NCBI GenBank assembly: GCA_023398955.1 | Contig: JAEWRL010000087.1 | Location: 1 to 64,000, forward strand | DNA: 64,000 nucleotides | Reading direction: 5' to 3' | From: Pseudomonadota bacterium | Lineage (GTDB): Bacteria > Myxococcota_A > Polyangia > Polyangiales > Polyangiaceae | Shown: in pieces, positions 50,777 through 59,889 of the stretch | How positions within the stretch are numbered: position 1 is the first letter of the stretch | Layout: every line of letters starts with the position of its first letter | The notes under the pieces: generated by a model | The model's database searches: none | Told to the model about the DNA's origin: nothing | The model's input: the letters and a program-made list of their open reading frames with translations, nothing else | Program-made: the position numbers and the translations under genes

Positions 50777-51533
50777 TGGTGGCTCCTTGGACGAATGCCT
50801 CGGCAAGTGCTCGAGGCTGCTCGAGGACGAGATTGTGGCCTCCGCCGGGGAAGATGGTAGGCCCGAGCTGCTTATTCCCAGCAGCCAATCCTTTGGCGAT
50901 GGCGAGGAATTTGGCGTCGAGCTCGCCCACGACGAGGCGAATCGGCACTGGTGGGGCTTGCAGCAGGTCGTGGTACGACGGCATTCGAGCCAGGCCGAAG
51001 GTCTCGAACGACCACACGAGCCCGCTGGCGGTATGGCTCGTTCGGGACAAGCGCTGCAGGTCGCGCTCCGCCGCCGGAAGCGCCCGTTGCGAAGCGAAGA
51101 GGGTCTGCGATTCCCACTCGTCGCAGAAACCTTCGACGCCTCGCTCGCGGAGTACCTGGCACCAGCGGAGATCTGTCGCGTGCCGGGCCGCTCGCTCGGC
51201 AGCGTTCGTGAGCCCTGGGTGGACACCGACGAGGGTTGCGGAGGCAAAATGCCGAGGGAACTGCTCGATCAGGCCGAGGGCGACACGTGCACCCAAGGAA
51301 TAGCCAACGAGGTGGAGCTTTGTCCCGCGCGCGTCGAACCCACGGTCCACGTGCGCGAAGAACTCGGCGACGGCCTCTCGAAAGCCTCGGGGAGCAAGTG
51401 GACCCGGTGTTCGCCCGTGTCCAGGAAGAGCGGGACAGTAGCAGTTCCAGCTCGGGTGGAGGTGCTCGATGAATGGGCGAAAGGACTCCGGGGTCCCCGT
51501 GAAACCGTGGAGCAGGAGCGCGGCTTCAGCCAT
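50769..51533 (-). CDS. menH: SHCHC synthase (MenH), alpha/beta hydrolase fold
   Basis: A 254-residue hydrolase-fold lyase that eliminates pyruvate from SEPHCHC. Motifs: LLLHGFTGTPESF (oxyanion), the nucleophile elbow LVGYSLGARVAL (about residue 85), the Asp region LVVGELDAKF (about 200) and the catalytic His in PGGGHNLVLEQP (about 230). The ATG at 51533 lies within the end of menD, overlapping by eight bases; an in-frame start seven codons earlier is possible. MenH is known for close physical coupling with menD in many genomes. Confidence 0.93.
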   Translation of the reverse strand: MAEAALLLHGFTGTPESFRPFIEHLHPSWNCYCPALPGHGRTPGPLAPRGFREAVAEFFAHVDRGFDARGTKLHLVGYSLGARVALGLIEQFPRHFASATLVGVHPGLTNAAERAARHATDLRWCQVLRERGVEGFCDEWESQTLFASQRALPAAERDLQRLSRTSHTASGLVWSFETFGLARMPSYHDLLQAPPVPIRLVVGELDAKFLAIAKGLAAGNKQLGPTIFPGGGHNLVLEQPRALAEAFVQGATND

Positions 51534-53325
51534 CGCCGATTCTCTCCAGCGCACCTGCCGCGCGACGAGCCGCGTTCAGTGCGGCCTGCGCGCTGCTGGG
51601 ATCCACGGGAACTTCCAGGACGGAAGCACCAGCGTGTCCGAGAAAAGTGCGGAGCGCGGATGGCAGCTCGTCCAAGCACTGGAGGCGAGCGAAGGGAAGC
51701 CCGTAACCGGAAGCGAGAGCGCCGAAATCCGACGTGTGCGGTAGTGTCCAACCCCGTTCGAGGAGATCCCGACGAACACTCAGGGCGCCTAGAGGAAGGT
51801 GGTCGAATATCCGCCCTCCGCGGTTGTTCAGGACGACGAGGACGAGCGGCTTGTCGATGGTGGATGCGGCAGCGAGCCCGCCCACGTCGTGCAAGAAGGT
51901 GAGATCACCGAGCAAGGCGAGCACGGGGCCGCCGCACGTAGCAGCGATGCCAGCAGCGCCGGAGATGGCCCCGTCGATCCCATTCACTCCGCGCTGAGAG
52001 AAGACCCGGACGCCCGAGCTCTGCGCGGGTGCAAACCAATCCACCTCGCGAACCGGAAGGCTGTTGCCGAGGACGAGGGCCGCCCCTGGCGGCAGGCGGT
52101 GAACGAGTGCTCGGATCAAGTCCGCCTCGCGGAGCGCTGAGGTCGAAGGAGTGGCCGACAGCGTTTGCTCGACGGCCGCCCACCAGTGCGCGCAATGACG
52201 ATGGATGCTCGCCAGAAAGCTGGCCCGAGGCGCCGCCCGCGCGCCCTCCGCCGTCTGGAGCTTCTTGGTCAGCATCCGGACGCTTTCAGACACGTCTGCG
52301 CACAGGACCGAAGCCGCATGCCCTCCTGGATCAGGCCACCCGCGTGAGCAGACGATGTGCAGCCGCAATGGGGCCGTCCTGTCCAGCCATCGCGGATAGG
52401 CTGCGGAGACTAGTGGACCGCCAAGCTGAAGCACAGTGTGCTTTCCGTCCGGAGGGAGTGCCGCTTCGAGCACATGGTCGACCGCATCGCAGACGTAAGG
52501 TCGCGCAGAGGATTGCAGAGCCAGCCGCGCGCCAGACGCCGTCTCGCAGAGCACGGGAAAGCCGGTGACCTCGGCGAGGGCGAAGAGCGCCGAGGGTTCG
52601 AGCTCGTCCGGACACACGCTGGCGCCGGGCGCGATGAAGCCGCTCGTCGACGACCGGATGTCCTCCGCAATCCTGGAGATGGGATCCTGCTCGGGAATCG
52701 AGCGAGCGACCGGGGCTGGTCCCAGAGCGGACAGTATGCTCGCCGCGCGGCTCTTCAGCTCACTGTCGGAGTTCAGATCGAGCGGCGGCTCGAGAGGTTT
52801 GGGGAGCGGTACATTGAGATGGACGGGCCCGGGGATGGGGGCGCACGCGCGGGCGACGGTTTGCAGGACGGTGCGGGCGAGCGCGCGCAAGGTCACCGAA
52901 CTGGAATCGGGCAGCCCCAGGGTTGCCCCATGACGTACGAATGCCCCAAAGACTCCCACCTGGTCGATTGTTTGCGGTGCGGTTGCGTGCTGTAACTCCG
53001 GTGGCCTGTCGGCACTCAGCACCACGAGCGGCAATCCCGATTGACTCGCCTCCATGACGGCCGGGAGATAGTGACCGACGGCAGTGCCGGATGTGCAGAC
53101 GAGAGCCGCGGGAGCGTGCAGGCTCCTCGCGATGCCCAAAGCGAAGAACGCCGCGCAGCGCTCGTCGAGGATGGCGTGTGTTACCAGGTCTTGGTTGCGT
53201 AGGGCCGCCCACGCGAGAGGCGTCGAGCGGGATCCCGGACTGATCACTACATGCGCGACGCCCGCCCGTGCGAGCGCGGATACGAGAAGCTGTGCCCAGA
53301 ACGTGTGGTCAGCCGCAGCATTCAC
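51526..53325 (-). CDS. menD: SEPHCHC synthase (MenD)
   Basis: A 599-residue thiamine diphosphate enzyme that joins isochorismate and 2-oxoglutarate. N-terminal pyrimidine-binding domain: VAHVVISPGSRSTPLAW and LDERCAAFFALGIARS. C-terminal ThDP domain: SQRGVNGIDGAISGAAGIA, then ALLGDLTFLHDVGGL (diphosphate-Mg site), and VVLNNRGGRIFDHLPLG. Length is normal. The start overlaps the menF stop by four bases. Confidence 0.97.
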   Translation of the reverse strand: MNAAADHTFWAQLLVSALARAGVAHVVISPGSRSTPLAWAALRNQDLVTHAILDERCAAFFALGIARSLHAPAALVCTSGTAVGHYLPAVMEASQSGLPLVVLSADRPPELQHATAPQTIDQVGVFGAFVRHGATLGLPDSSSVTLRALARTVLQTVARACAPIPGPVHLNVPLPKPLEPPLDLNSDSELKSRAASILSALGPAPVARSIPEQDPISRIAEDIRSSTSGFIAPGASVCPDELEPSALFALAEVTGFPVLCETASGARLALQSSARPYVCDAVDHVLEAALPPDGKHTVLQLGGPLVSAAYPRWLDRTAPLRLHIVCSRGWPDPGGHAASVLCADVSESVRMLTKKLQTAEGARAAPRASFLASIHRHCAHWWAAVEQTLSATPSTSALREADLIRALVHRLPPGAALVLGNSLPVREVDWFAPAQSSGVRVFSQRGVNGIDGAISGAAGIAATCGGPVLALLGDLTFLHDVGGLAAASTIDKPLVLVVLNNRGGRIFDHLPLGALSVRRDLLERGWTLPHTSDFGALASGYGLPFARLQCLDELPSALRTFLGHAGASVLEVPVDPSSAQAALNAARRAAGALERIGDG

Positions 53326-54734
53326 GTTCGAACACCTAGCGCTTGCAGGAATGACTGCTGCTTGAGCCTCACCTCGGCAGCCTCCAACGCTGGCGACGAG
53401 TCCGGCATGATTCCTGCTCCCGCAAAGGCGTCGACTCGGTCCTGGGCCAGCACGCCGGAGCGAAGCGCGATCACGAAACGAGCGCTGGCGTTCGCATCCA
53501 GCCAGCCAAGGGGGGCCGCGTACCAGCCACGCTCGTGGGGTTCAACCTCCTTGATGGCTTCAAGCGCGGCGCTCGTCGGAACTCCACCCACGGCGGGCGA
53601 GGGGTGGAGCCGAGCGACGAGCGCAAGGGGGTGGCTCGGGTGGCTCAGCCTCGCCACGATGGGGGTCCGAAGGTGCAGCAGCCGCGGAAGTCTGAGAACC
53701 TCAGGCGCCCGCGCTCGAGAAAGGCTGTTCGAAAGCGGGGAGAGAGCCTCGACAAGCTGTCGCACCACCAGGTCGTGCTCCGCCCGATCTTTGGTGCTGC
53801 CAAGCAGCGCTGCGGCGCCGGACTCGACGGAACCCGAGCCGGCGAGGGCCTCGGTGTAGACCACCCCGGCCTCGAGCCGAAGGAGCCATTCCGGGGTCGC
53901 ACCGAGGAACGTGGCGGCGCCATGCCTGACGGCGAAAACGGTGCATCCCGGCGACTCACGCCTGAGGCGAGCGAGAAGCCACCCCGAATCGACGTGTCGA
54001 TCGAGCGTCAAGCGGGTCCTGCGCGCGAGGACGACCTTTTGGAGTTCTCCACTCGTCAGGCGTGTCTGCACACGCTGGACGAGCTCGGACCAGACGCTGT
54101 CCGACGCCACCTCGACGTGCTCGATCCGGTAGTCCTGGACGGTGGTGGCCTCCCCGTCGGGCGCCAGGGTCGACAGCGCGGCGACTGCGTCCGTGAGGGA
54201 TTGCCAGCAGCGAGCCTTCGCGTCGGGCTGGGATGCACGGAATGCAGCGCAAAGCGAAGCGGAGCCATTCCTCTCCACGTATAGCCAGCGAGGAAGAGCA
54301 AAGAACGACTCCGGAAAGTCCTGCCACGGTGGCTCGCGGACCATGCCTGGGGCGAATGACAGGCCGCCAACGAGGCGCGGCGTTATGGTGGGCTGGCCAG
54401 GGAGAGACACTGCCTTCACGCGCCTCAGGAGGTGCTCGGAGGCTGTGACCAGCGTCGGAATCCGATCGGGCCCCGCTGCCTCGAGCTTCGCGGCGTTGCC
54501 CAGCGCGACCCAGCGCTCGCCACTGGGTTCGTCCCACAGCATCGTTGGTGACTCTCCAAGGAGCCGCTCGCCTTGCTCCCAGAGGCGCCGAGTGAGGCAG
54601 GGGGGGGCGGGCGCCGTGGCGACGACCCAGTCGATGTCGCGGGACACGCGGGTGCCGGGGCGGTGCCAGACTGCTTCACGCGAGCCAACGTCCGGGCCAG
54701 GACTGGCGGGCATGGCATGAGGCGATGAGCTCAT
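53322..54734 (-). CDS. menF: Isochorismate synthase
   Basis: A 470-residue chorismate-utilising enzyme that starts menaquinone synthesis. The conserved C-terminal half has SGELQKVVLARRTRL (catalytic Lys about residue 235), YTEALAGSGSV, RLHPSPAVGGVPTSAALEAI and ERGWYAAPLGWLDA, followed by the metal-binding end GAGIMPDSSP. These fit MenF/EntC isochorismate synthases. The start ATG overlaps the menG stop. The operon context argues for menaquinone and against a siderophore. Confidence 0.95.
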   Translation of the reverse strand: MSSSPHAMPASPGPDVGSREAVWHRPGTRVSRDIDWVVATAPAPPCLTRRLWEQGERLLGESPTMLWDEPSGERWVALGNAAKLEAAGPDRIPTLVTASEHLLRRVKAVSLPGQPTITPRLVGGLSFAPGMVREPPWQDFPESFFALPRWLYVERNGSASLCAAFRASQPDAKARCWQSLTDAVAALSTLAPDGEATTVQDYRIEHVEVASDSVWSELVQRVQTRLTSGELQKVVLARRTRLTLDRHVDSGWLLARLRRESPGCTVFAVRHGAATFLGATPEWLLRLEAGVVYTEALAGSGSVESGAAALLGSTKDRAEHDLVVRQLVEALSPLSNSLSRARAPEVLRLPRLLHLRTPIVARLSHPSHPLALVARLHPSPAVGGVPTSAALEAIKEVEPHERGWYAAPLGWLDANASARFVIALRSGVLAQDRVDAFAGAGIMPDSSPALEAAEVRLKQQSFLQALGVRT

Positions 54735-55471
54735 GATTCAGCGGGGCGCTCCGCGAGGTACACGTGACAAGCACCGAAGCTGAGGCGAAGGAAGTGCGCG
54801 TTCGCGAGACCCGCTTCCTGCATCGTTGCAACGAACTCCCGCGGGGGGGGGAATGCCGCGATCGAACGCTGCAGATAGCGGTACTCTCGCGATCCACTGA
54901 GTGCCGCCCCGATCCACGGAACGACGGTACGCACGTGGAAGCGCGCCATGGGACCCAGCACGCCACCGCCGGGCTCTGACAGCTCGAGGATGGAGACGCG
55001 CCCCCTCGGTCGGAGGACTCGACGCATCTCCCGCAAGGCAAGTAGGCGGTCAGGCACGTTGCGGATGCCGAAGGCCATACAGACGCCGTCGAAGCTGTCG
55101 TCGGCAAACGGCAGGTTCTGAGCGTCCCCCTGGACCAGCTCGATTCGAGCCGCGAGGTCCGCGCACGCGACCTTCTCTCGGGCGACATCCAGCATGCGTG
55201 CCGACGGATCCACGCCTACGATGGTGACCGACGGGAACTGCCGGGCAGTTACTACGGCCAGGTCGCCGGTTCCCGTCGCGATATCGAGCACGCGGTTCAT
55301 TGGGGTCGTCGCGAGTGCGGCCGCGGTCTTCCGACGCCAGCTCTGATCGATGCCGAGAGAGAGGATGCGGTTCAGAAGGTCGTAGCGCGGCGCTATGGCG
55401 TCGAACATCGCGCCGGACCCCTCGGGGGGGCGGGCCGAGCTCACGTCGCGCGGCATCTTCGAGGATGTCAT
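54731..55471 (-). CDS. menG: Demethylmenaquinone methyltransferase
   Basis: A 246-residue SAM-dependent methyltransferase (UbiE/MenG family) for the last step of menaquinone synthesis. Motifs: MFDAIAPRYDLLNRILSLGI at the start, VLDIATGTGDLAVVTA (SAM loop, about residue 62), VQGDAQNLPFADDSFD, and FGIRNVPDRLLALREMRRVL. The start overlaps the end of the regulator gene by four bases, so it is the second gene of the operon. Confidence 0.95.
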   Translation of the reverse strand: MTSSKMPRDVSSARPPEGSGAMFDAIAPRYDLLNRILSLGIDQSWRRKTAAALATTPMNRVLDIATGTGDLAVVTARQFPSVTIVGVDPSARMLDVAREKVACADLAARIELVQGDAQNLPFADDSFDGVCMAFGIRNVPDRLLALREMRRVLRPRGRVSILELSEPGGGVLGPMARFHVRTVVPWIGAALSGSREYRYLQRSIAAFPPPREFVATMQEAGLANAHFLRLSFGACHVYLAERPAES

Positions 55472-56037
55472 GACGGGTTCCTTTCGGGCATGGAATCGTT
55501 CGATGCTTCGAGGATCATGCTCGGATCGACGGTTTCCCCGGCAACGAGATGGCTTAGCAAGCGCTCTCCCACCTCGGCGATACGGCAGAGCCGATCGAGC
55601 TGAGTACGCTTGAAGGCCATGTGAGGCTCTGCGTCTGGATCGCTCGCGGCAATGAGCTCCCTGCTGCGGCGCAGCACCTCGATGGCATCCCGCACCAGCT
55701 GCAGCTCACGCTCGCGAAGCACGCGTAGCACCAGGCGATAGACCCGCGTTTCGGCCTCGTAGAAATCGCGACGCTCCCCGGGGCGCCAGCTCTTCCTCAC
55801 CGCCCCCCAGCGCTGCAGCTCGGTCAGCGTCATGCTCACTGCGCCAGCGCTCATCCTCAACCGTTCTCCGAGCACTGCCGCCGAAACCGGCTCGGGCGAC
55901 AAGAAGAGCAGGCCCCAGATTCGCCCCATGGCTCGCTTGAAGCCCCAGAAGTGCATGAGCCGCCCCAGCACGTCGGCAATCTCCAGCTCAAAGCTGGACA
56001 AAGTGGGCGAATCCGAGGGACGAACTAAGTGGTTCAA
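55468..56037 (-). CDS. GbsR/MarR-type transcriptional regulator, first gene of the men operon
   Basis: A 189-residue protein. The winged helix-turn-helix at about residues 25-95 reads GFKRAMGRIWGLLFLSPEPV, AVLGERLRMSAGAVSMTLTE and LQRWGAVRKSWRPGERRDFY, the GbsR-like pattern. The C-terminal half is helical (VLRVLRERELQLVRDAIEVL) and probably dimerises. Being first in the operon and overlapping menG, it probably controls menaquinone synthesis, perhaps its own promoter. The frame starts at a TTG at 56037; no ATG lies ahead of the DNA-binding domain except inside it, so the TTG is accepted with caution. Confidence 0.8.
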   Translation of the reverse strand: MNHLVRPSDSPTLSSFELEIADVLGRLMHFWGFKRAMGRIWGLLFLSPEPVSAAVLGERLRMSAGAVSMTLTELQRWGAVRKSWRPGERRDFYEAETRVYRLVLRVLRERELQLVRDAIEVLRRSRELIAASDPDAEPHMAFKRTQLDRLCRIAEVGERLLSHLVAGETVDPSMILEASNDSMPERNPS

Positions 56038-56051
56038 AACTTTCTGAAACC
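56031..56051. promoter_or_regulatory. Imperfect inverted repeat over the start of the men operon regulator
   Basis: GGTTCA (56031-56036) and TGAAACC (56045-56051) form inverted arms around eight AT-rich bases, with one extra base in the right arm. The element covers the TTG start of the regulator. A self-repressing regulator could bind here. It is short, so chance is not excluded. Confidence 0.3.
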
Positions 56052-56140
56052 TAGGTGGTACAGGGTGAGTTCGTCAATAGGCAGCGAATTGGGAGCCGCA
56101 ATCCGCTCGAGAAAATCCGACGGGGCGGCCGGAGGGCCAC

Positions 56141-58285
56141 CTAGCCCACGCGGCGAACGCCGCTGCGTCGGGTTCGGGGGTGCGGTGTCTTGGGTGGGTC
56201 CTGCTGGGACCTCTCTCGTGCTGCCCCCCCTCGGCCGCGCGACGGAGCAGCCGACTGGGCTAATGCCTGGGGCGCGGCGCTGGCGACGCGGGCCGCCCGC
56301 TCGAGGTCTCCGCGCATTTCGAGCAGGAAGCGGCTTGGTAGAGACGGCTGCAGTTTGCCCCACTTCAAGCGGTTCTTGCTGAGGGTGAGCGTCAGGGTCT
56401 CTCTCGCGCGAGTGACGCCCACATAGCAGAGGCGCCGCTCCTCGGCGATGCCTGTGCCGCCGTCAAGCACACTCCGCTTGTGAGGGAGGAGACCTTCCTC
56501 CATGCCCACCATATAGACGTAGGGAAACTCGAGGCCCTTGGCGCTGTGCAGGGTCATCAGTGTCACTGCGTGACCCTGGCTGTTCTTCTCGCTGTCGCGG
56601 TCGTCGTCGCGATCGGTGAGGGCGACCTCATCGAGGAAGCCGAGCAGCGAACCCGAGGGGCCAGCGGTGGCCTCGTAGCGGGCTGCGGCGTTCGTTAGCT
56701 CCTCAATGGCTAGCCAGCGCGCCTCGACGTCGGCTTCCGTCTTGTAACTACGTTCCAGCTCGACGCGATAATCGACGGCCTGAAGCAGCTCTTGCAGTAG
56801 CTGGGATACCGGGAGCTGGTCAGCCCGGGATCGAAAACCATTGACCAGCTTGGTGAATGCCTCGACGCGGCGAGCAACATGTGGCGCGAGCAGATCGTCA
56901 CCCTCTGCGTGAGGCAACACGTCCCAGATGGGCTTGCCAGCGCGGACAGCGACGTCGAGCAGGGCCTGGACCGTGCCTGTGCTGATCCCGCGCGGAGGCG
57001 TGTTGATGACGCGGAGCAGGGCGACCTCGTCACGCGGATTCGTCAGCACGCGCAGGTACGACAGCACGTCCTTGATCTCCTTCCGATCGTAGAATGATTG
57101 TCCGCCGACGAGACGATAGGGGACTCGAGCCTTGCGCAGTTCTAGCTCGAAGACACGTGGCTGTTCATTGGTCCGAAACAGGATCGCGAAATCGCTGGGT
57201 GGCTTTCTTTCGCTGCTGTCCGGATCGATATGGCTGCGGATCTCCTGGACGACTGCCTGAGCCTCGGCCGTCTCGTCCTCGAAGCGCAGAAAGCGCGGTT
57301 CGGGCCCGCCCTGACGGTAGGCCCGCAAGACCTTGCTGTGCCGTTCGGTATTCCGGGCGATGAGCGTGTTTGCCAGCTGGATGATGGGCGCGCGTGAGCG
57401 GTAGTTGTCCTCCAGGCGCACGACCTTCGCTTCGGGCCAATCGCGCTGGAAGTTCAGGATATGAGCCACCTGCGCTCCACGCCAAGCGTAGATAGACTGG
57501 TCATCGTCTCCGACGACACAGATGTTTCGGTGCCGCTCGGCAAGGGCACGAGCGGCGAGGTATTGGAGGCCGTTCGTGTCTTGATACTCGTCGATGAGCA
57601 GGTGATCGAAGCGGCTCGCCTCGGCGAAGCGCACCTCAGGGTCTTGCACGAGCAGCTTCTGGGTGAGCAGCAGCAGGTCGTCGAAGTCCACGGCCCCCGC
57701 GGCTTTCAAGGATGCTTGATACTTTGCGTAGGCCAGGGCAGCGAGCTGCTCGCGATCGTCCCCGGCCGCCTCGAGCGCCGCTGGCGGGAGGAGAGCCTGA
57801 TTCTTCCAGGTTCCGATCAGGTTGAGGAGCTCTGACGGCTTGAGTTTGGCGTGGCTCACCCGAACGTCCCGAAGGGCACTCCGCGCCAGCGACTCCTGGT
57901 CGCCCCGATCGTAGATGGTGAATTGCGATGGGTATCCGAGGCGGCCGATGTGCCGGTGCAGCACGCGAACACACCAGGAATGGAAGGTACAGATCTCGGG
58001 GGGCCGAGCGCGGTCCCGTGGCCGCTTTCCGAGGAGAGCGATCGCGCGCTCCCTCATCTCGCGGGCGGCCTTGTTCGTAAAGGTCATGGCGAGGATGCGA
58101 TCGGGCGCAATACCCGACCGGATGAGAGCGGCGATTCGATAGGTGATGACGCGTGTCTTGCCCGTACCGGCTCCCGCCAAGACGAGCAGTGGCCCCGACA
58201 GCGTCGTCACTGCCTCCTTCTGCGCAGGGTTGAGGTCGTGGGCGGACACGTCCCGGCCAATATGGAGGTAGCGCCGATGGGTCAA
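56141..58285 (-). CDS. UvrD/PcrA/Rep-type DNA helicase
   Basis: A 714-residue superfamily 1A helicase that unwinds DNA 3' to 5' in repair and replication restart. Motifs in order: Q motif LNPAQKEAV, Walker A VLAGAGTGKTRV (about residue 38), MTFTNKAAREM, LLIDEYQDTNGLQYL (motif II, about 230), VVGDDDQSIYAWRGA (motif III), VRLEDNYRS, LMTLHSAKGLEFPYVYMVGM (motif V) and YVGVTRARETL (motif VI). The C-terminal 60 residues are low-complexity and basic, as in PcrA and UvrD. Which of PcrA, Rep or UvrD it is cannot be told by eye. The frame starts at TTG 58285; a GTG at 58249 is an equally good start. Confidence 0.95.
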   Translation of the reverse strand: MTHRRYLHIGRDVSAHDLNPAQKEAVTTLSGPLLVLAGAGTGKTRVITYRIAALIRSGIAPDRILAMTFTNKAAREMRERAIALLGKRPRDRARPPEICTFHSWCVRVLHRHIGRLGYPSQFTIYDRGDQESLARSALRDVRVSHAKLKPSELLNLIGTWKNQALLPPAALEAAGDDREQLAALAYAKYQASLKAAGAVDFDDLLLLTQKLLVQDPEVRFAEASRFDHLLIDEYQDTNGLQYLAARALAERHRNICVVGDDDQSIYAWRGAQVAHILNFQRDWPEAKVVRLEDNYRSRAPIIQLANTLIARNTERHSKVLRAYRQGGPEPRFLRFEDETAEAQAVVQEIRSHIDPDSSERKPPSDFAILFRTNEQPRVFELELRKARVPYRLVGGQSFYDRKEIKDVLSYLRVLTNPRDEVALLRVINTPPRGISTGTVQALLDVAVRAGKPIWDVLPHAEGDDLLAPHVARRVEAFTKLVNGFRSRADQLPVSQLLQELLQAVDYRVELERSYKTEADVEARWLAIEELTNAAARYEATAGPSGSLLGFLDEVALTDRDDDRDSEKNSQGHAVTLMTLHSAKGLEFPYVYMVGMEEGLLPHKRSVLDGGTGIAEERRLCYVGVTRARETLTLTLSKNRLKWGKLQPSLPSRFLLEMRGDLERAARVASAAPQALAQSAAPSRGRGGAARERSQQDPPKTPHPRTRRSGVRRVG

Positions 58286-58363
58286 GGCGCCGAGTTCACT
58301 TCGGCCATCCGGTTACGGTCATGTGAGCCACGGACTCGCGCATTCGCGGAGCTCTGCGCCAAG

Positions 58364-59164
58364 ATGGCTGTCGTGACCGATCGAGCTCCCCTTTACCAAG
58401 AGATCCACGGTGACGGTTGCCCCATCGTGCTGGCGCACGGTTTCGGCGGCAGCGGCCGGAACTTCGGTCCGCAGGTGCGGGCGCTCCGCGACCGCTGGCG
58501 CATCAGTGTCTTCGACGCTCGCGGTCACGCTAGGAGCCCCGCCGAAGACGCCCCGTCGCTCTACACGCCCGCCGCGACTTTGGCCGACTTCGCCGCGGTG
58601 GTGGAGCGCCTTGGAGCCCCTTCGGCCATCGTCGGCGGCTTGAGCATGGGCGCAGCCTCTGCCACGCGCTTTGCCCTTGCGTATCCAGAGCGCGTGCGTG
58701 CCCTCGTGATCGCTGCGTTTCCTCGTGGCGATCAGGCCTCACGCGATTGGGCGCGAGCGCTTGCACGGCAGCTCGAGCAGAAGCCGGCGCTCGAGGCGCT
58801 CGCGGCCGTGTCGCACATGCTCGGAGCGCCCCTGGCGGGCGCGGACCTTGGGCTCGTGGCCCGAGGTCTCGCGGAGCACCCCGTGCATGGGCTGCGTCAT
58901 ACCTTGCGTGGACTCTTGAGTCAGCAGACAGCGGTAGCCGAGGTCGCGGAGGCGCTGTCCGAGATGGATTTCCCCATCCTCCTCGTCGCGGGGGGACTGG
59001 ACCAAGGAGCGCTGCGCGCCGCGGCGGCGTTCGAGCGCCATTGCCCCAGAGCGCGGATCGCCGTCATTCCTGGTGCCGGGCACGTAGTGAACCTGCAAGC
59101 GGCTCCAGCCTTCAACGAGCGTCTGCTCGCCTTTCTCCGCGAGCACTCCGCGTCGCTAGAATGA
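58364..59164 (+). CDS. Alpha/beta hydrolase
   Basis: A 266-residue hydrolase: VLAHGFGGSGRNFGPQ (oxyanion loop), ISVFDARGHARS, nucleophile elbow IVGGLSMGAASATRFAL (Ser about residue 95), the acid region LLVAGGLDQGAL (about 212) and the catalytic His in VIPGAGHVVNLQ (about 240). It resembles 3-oxoadipate enol-lactonase and related esterases, but the substrate cannot be told. The ATG at 58364 has GGAG about 13 bases before it; a longer frame is open upstream with an ATG at 58277. The end overlaps by nine bases the convergent CD225 gene. Confidence 0.82.
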   Translation: MAVVTDRAPLYQEIHGDGCPIVLAHGFGGSGRNFGPQVRALRDRWRISVFDARGHARSPAEDAPSLYTPAATLADFAAVVERLGAPSAIVGGLSMGAASATRFALAYPERVRALVIAAFPRGDQASRDWARALARQLEQKPALEALAAVSHMLGAPLAGADLGLVARGLAEHPVHGLRHTLRGLLSQQTAVAEVAEALSEMDFPILLVAGGLDQGALRAAAAFERHCPRARIAVIPGAGHVVNLQAAPAFNERLLAFLREHSASLE

Positions 59165-59704
59165 CTGGGCGATGACGCCCATGAGTTGCAGTGTCGCGTA
59201 GACGATCCCGCTGACGACTCCCAGCGCTGCTCCGATGATTGTGAGCGTCTTCGCGGTCTTGAGCTTGCTCTCTGCTTCGCGGGAATTGCCTTCGGCGGCG
59301 AGTGATTTTGCCTGCGCCGCGAAGACGGCGCCAATGATTGCCAGCACGTTGCAGCAGCACAGGGCGGCAACGACAATGCTGATGATGAGCCAGTTGTTCG
59401 CTTCGTTGGCGAGCGCTTGGTCGCCAGGGGGACGCCCGCCGTAGCCGTACGGGGAACCTGGGGGTGGTGCAGGTTGAAACCCGCCAGGGCCCGCCGGGGG
59501 AGCGCCTCCCGGATGGTTGAAGCCTCCGTGCCCTCCGTGCCCGCCGCCACCGGGTGGACCATATCCGCCTGGTCCACCATATCCGCCTGGTCCACCATAT
59601 CCGCCGCCGGGCGGGCCATAGCCACCCGGTCCGCCATAGCCTCCTCCCGGCGGCCCGTAGCCGCCCCCTTGAGTTCTGAGTGCCCCATGAGGGTCGTGCT
59701 GCAT
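59156..59704 (-). CDS. CD225/dispanin-type membrane protein with Gly-Pro-Tyr-rich N-terminus
   Basis: A 182-residue protein. The first 95 residues are low-complexity with GPPGGGYGGPGGYG-like repeats and no signal peptide. The last 85 residues have two hydrophobic helices, the first with NNWLIISIVVAALCCCNVLA followed by the amphipathic AAQAKSLAAEGNSREAESKL, the second TLTIIGAALGVVSGIVYATL. This hydrophobic, Cys-rich, amphipathic order matches the CD225/dispanin family that includes eukaryotic IFITM proteins. The bacterial function is unknown. The gene is convergent with, and overlaps, the hydrolase gene at 58364-59164. Confidence 0.8.
   Translation of the reverse strand: MQHDPHGALRTQGGGYGPPGGGYGGPGGYGPPGGGYGGPGGYGGPGGYGPPGGGGHGGHGGFNHPGGAPPAGPGGFQPAPPPGSPYGYGGRPPGDQALANEANNWLIISIVVAALCCCNVLAIIGAVFAAQAKSLAAEGNSREAESKLKTAKTLTIIGAALGVVSGIVYATLQLMGVIAQSF
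59558..59605. repeat. 18-base tandem repeat inside the CD225 gene
   Basis: The unit ACCATATCCGCCTGGTCC occurs twice in full and a third time for two thirds. It encodes the Gly-Pro-Gly-Tyr repeats of the N-terminal region. The length may vary by slippage without breaking the frame, because the unit is a multiple of three. Confidence 0.75.
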
Positions 59705-59889
59705 CTCCGAGGTGTCCTCTCTACGCTTTCATCCCTGCGGCCCCCCCCGCTCGCACCTTCGGCACGGCGTAGGAGTGGCTCGCTCGCGTGGCTAGCCAGT
59801 CCGAACCGCACCAGGGTAGATCGGATCCCGCACTTCCGCCTAGCGGCTCGTCTTGTGGGTCACCAGGCCTAACTCTTGTGAATTGGCAT

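Noticed and set aside
50733..51902. Plus-strand frame of 389 codons
   Set aside because: It lies opposite menH, menB and menD, all well supported; its product is low-complexity.
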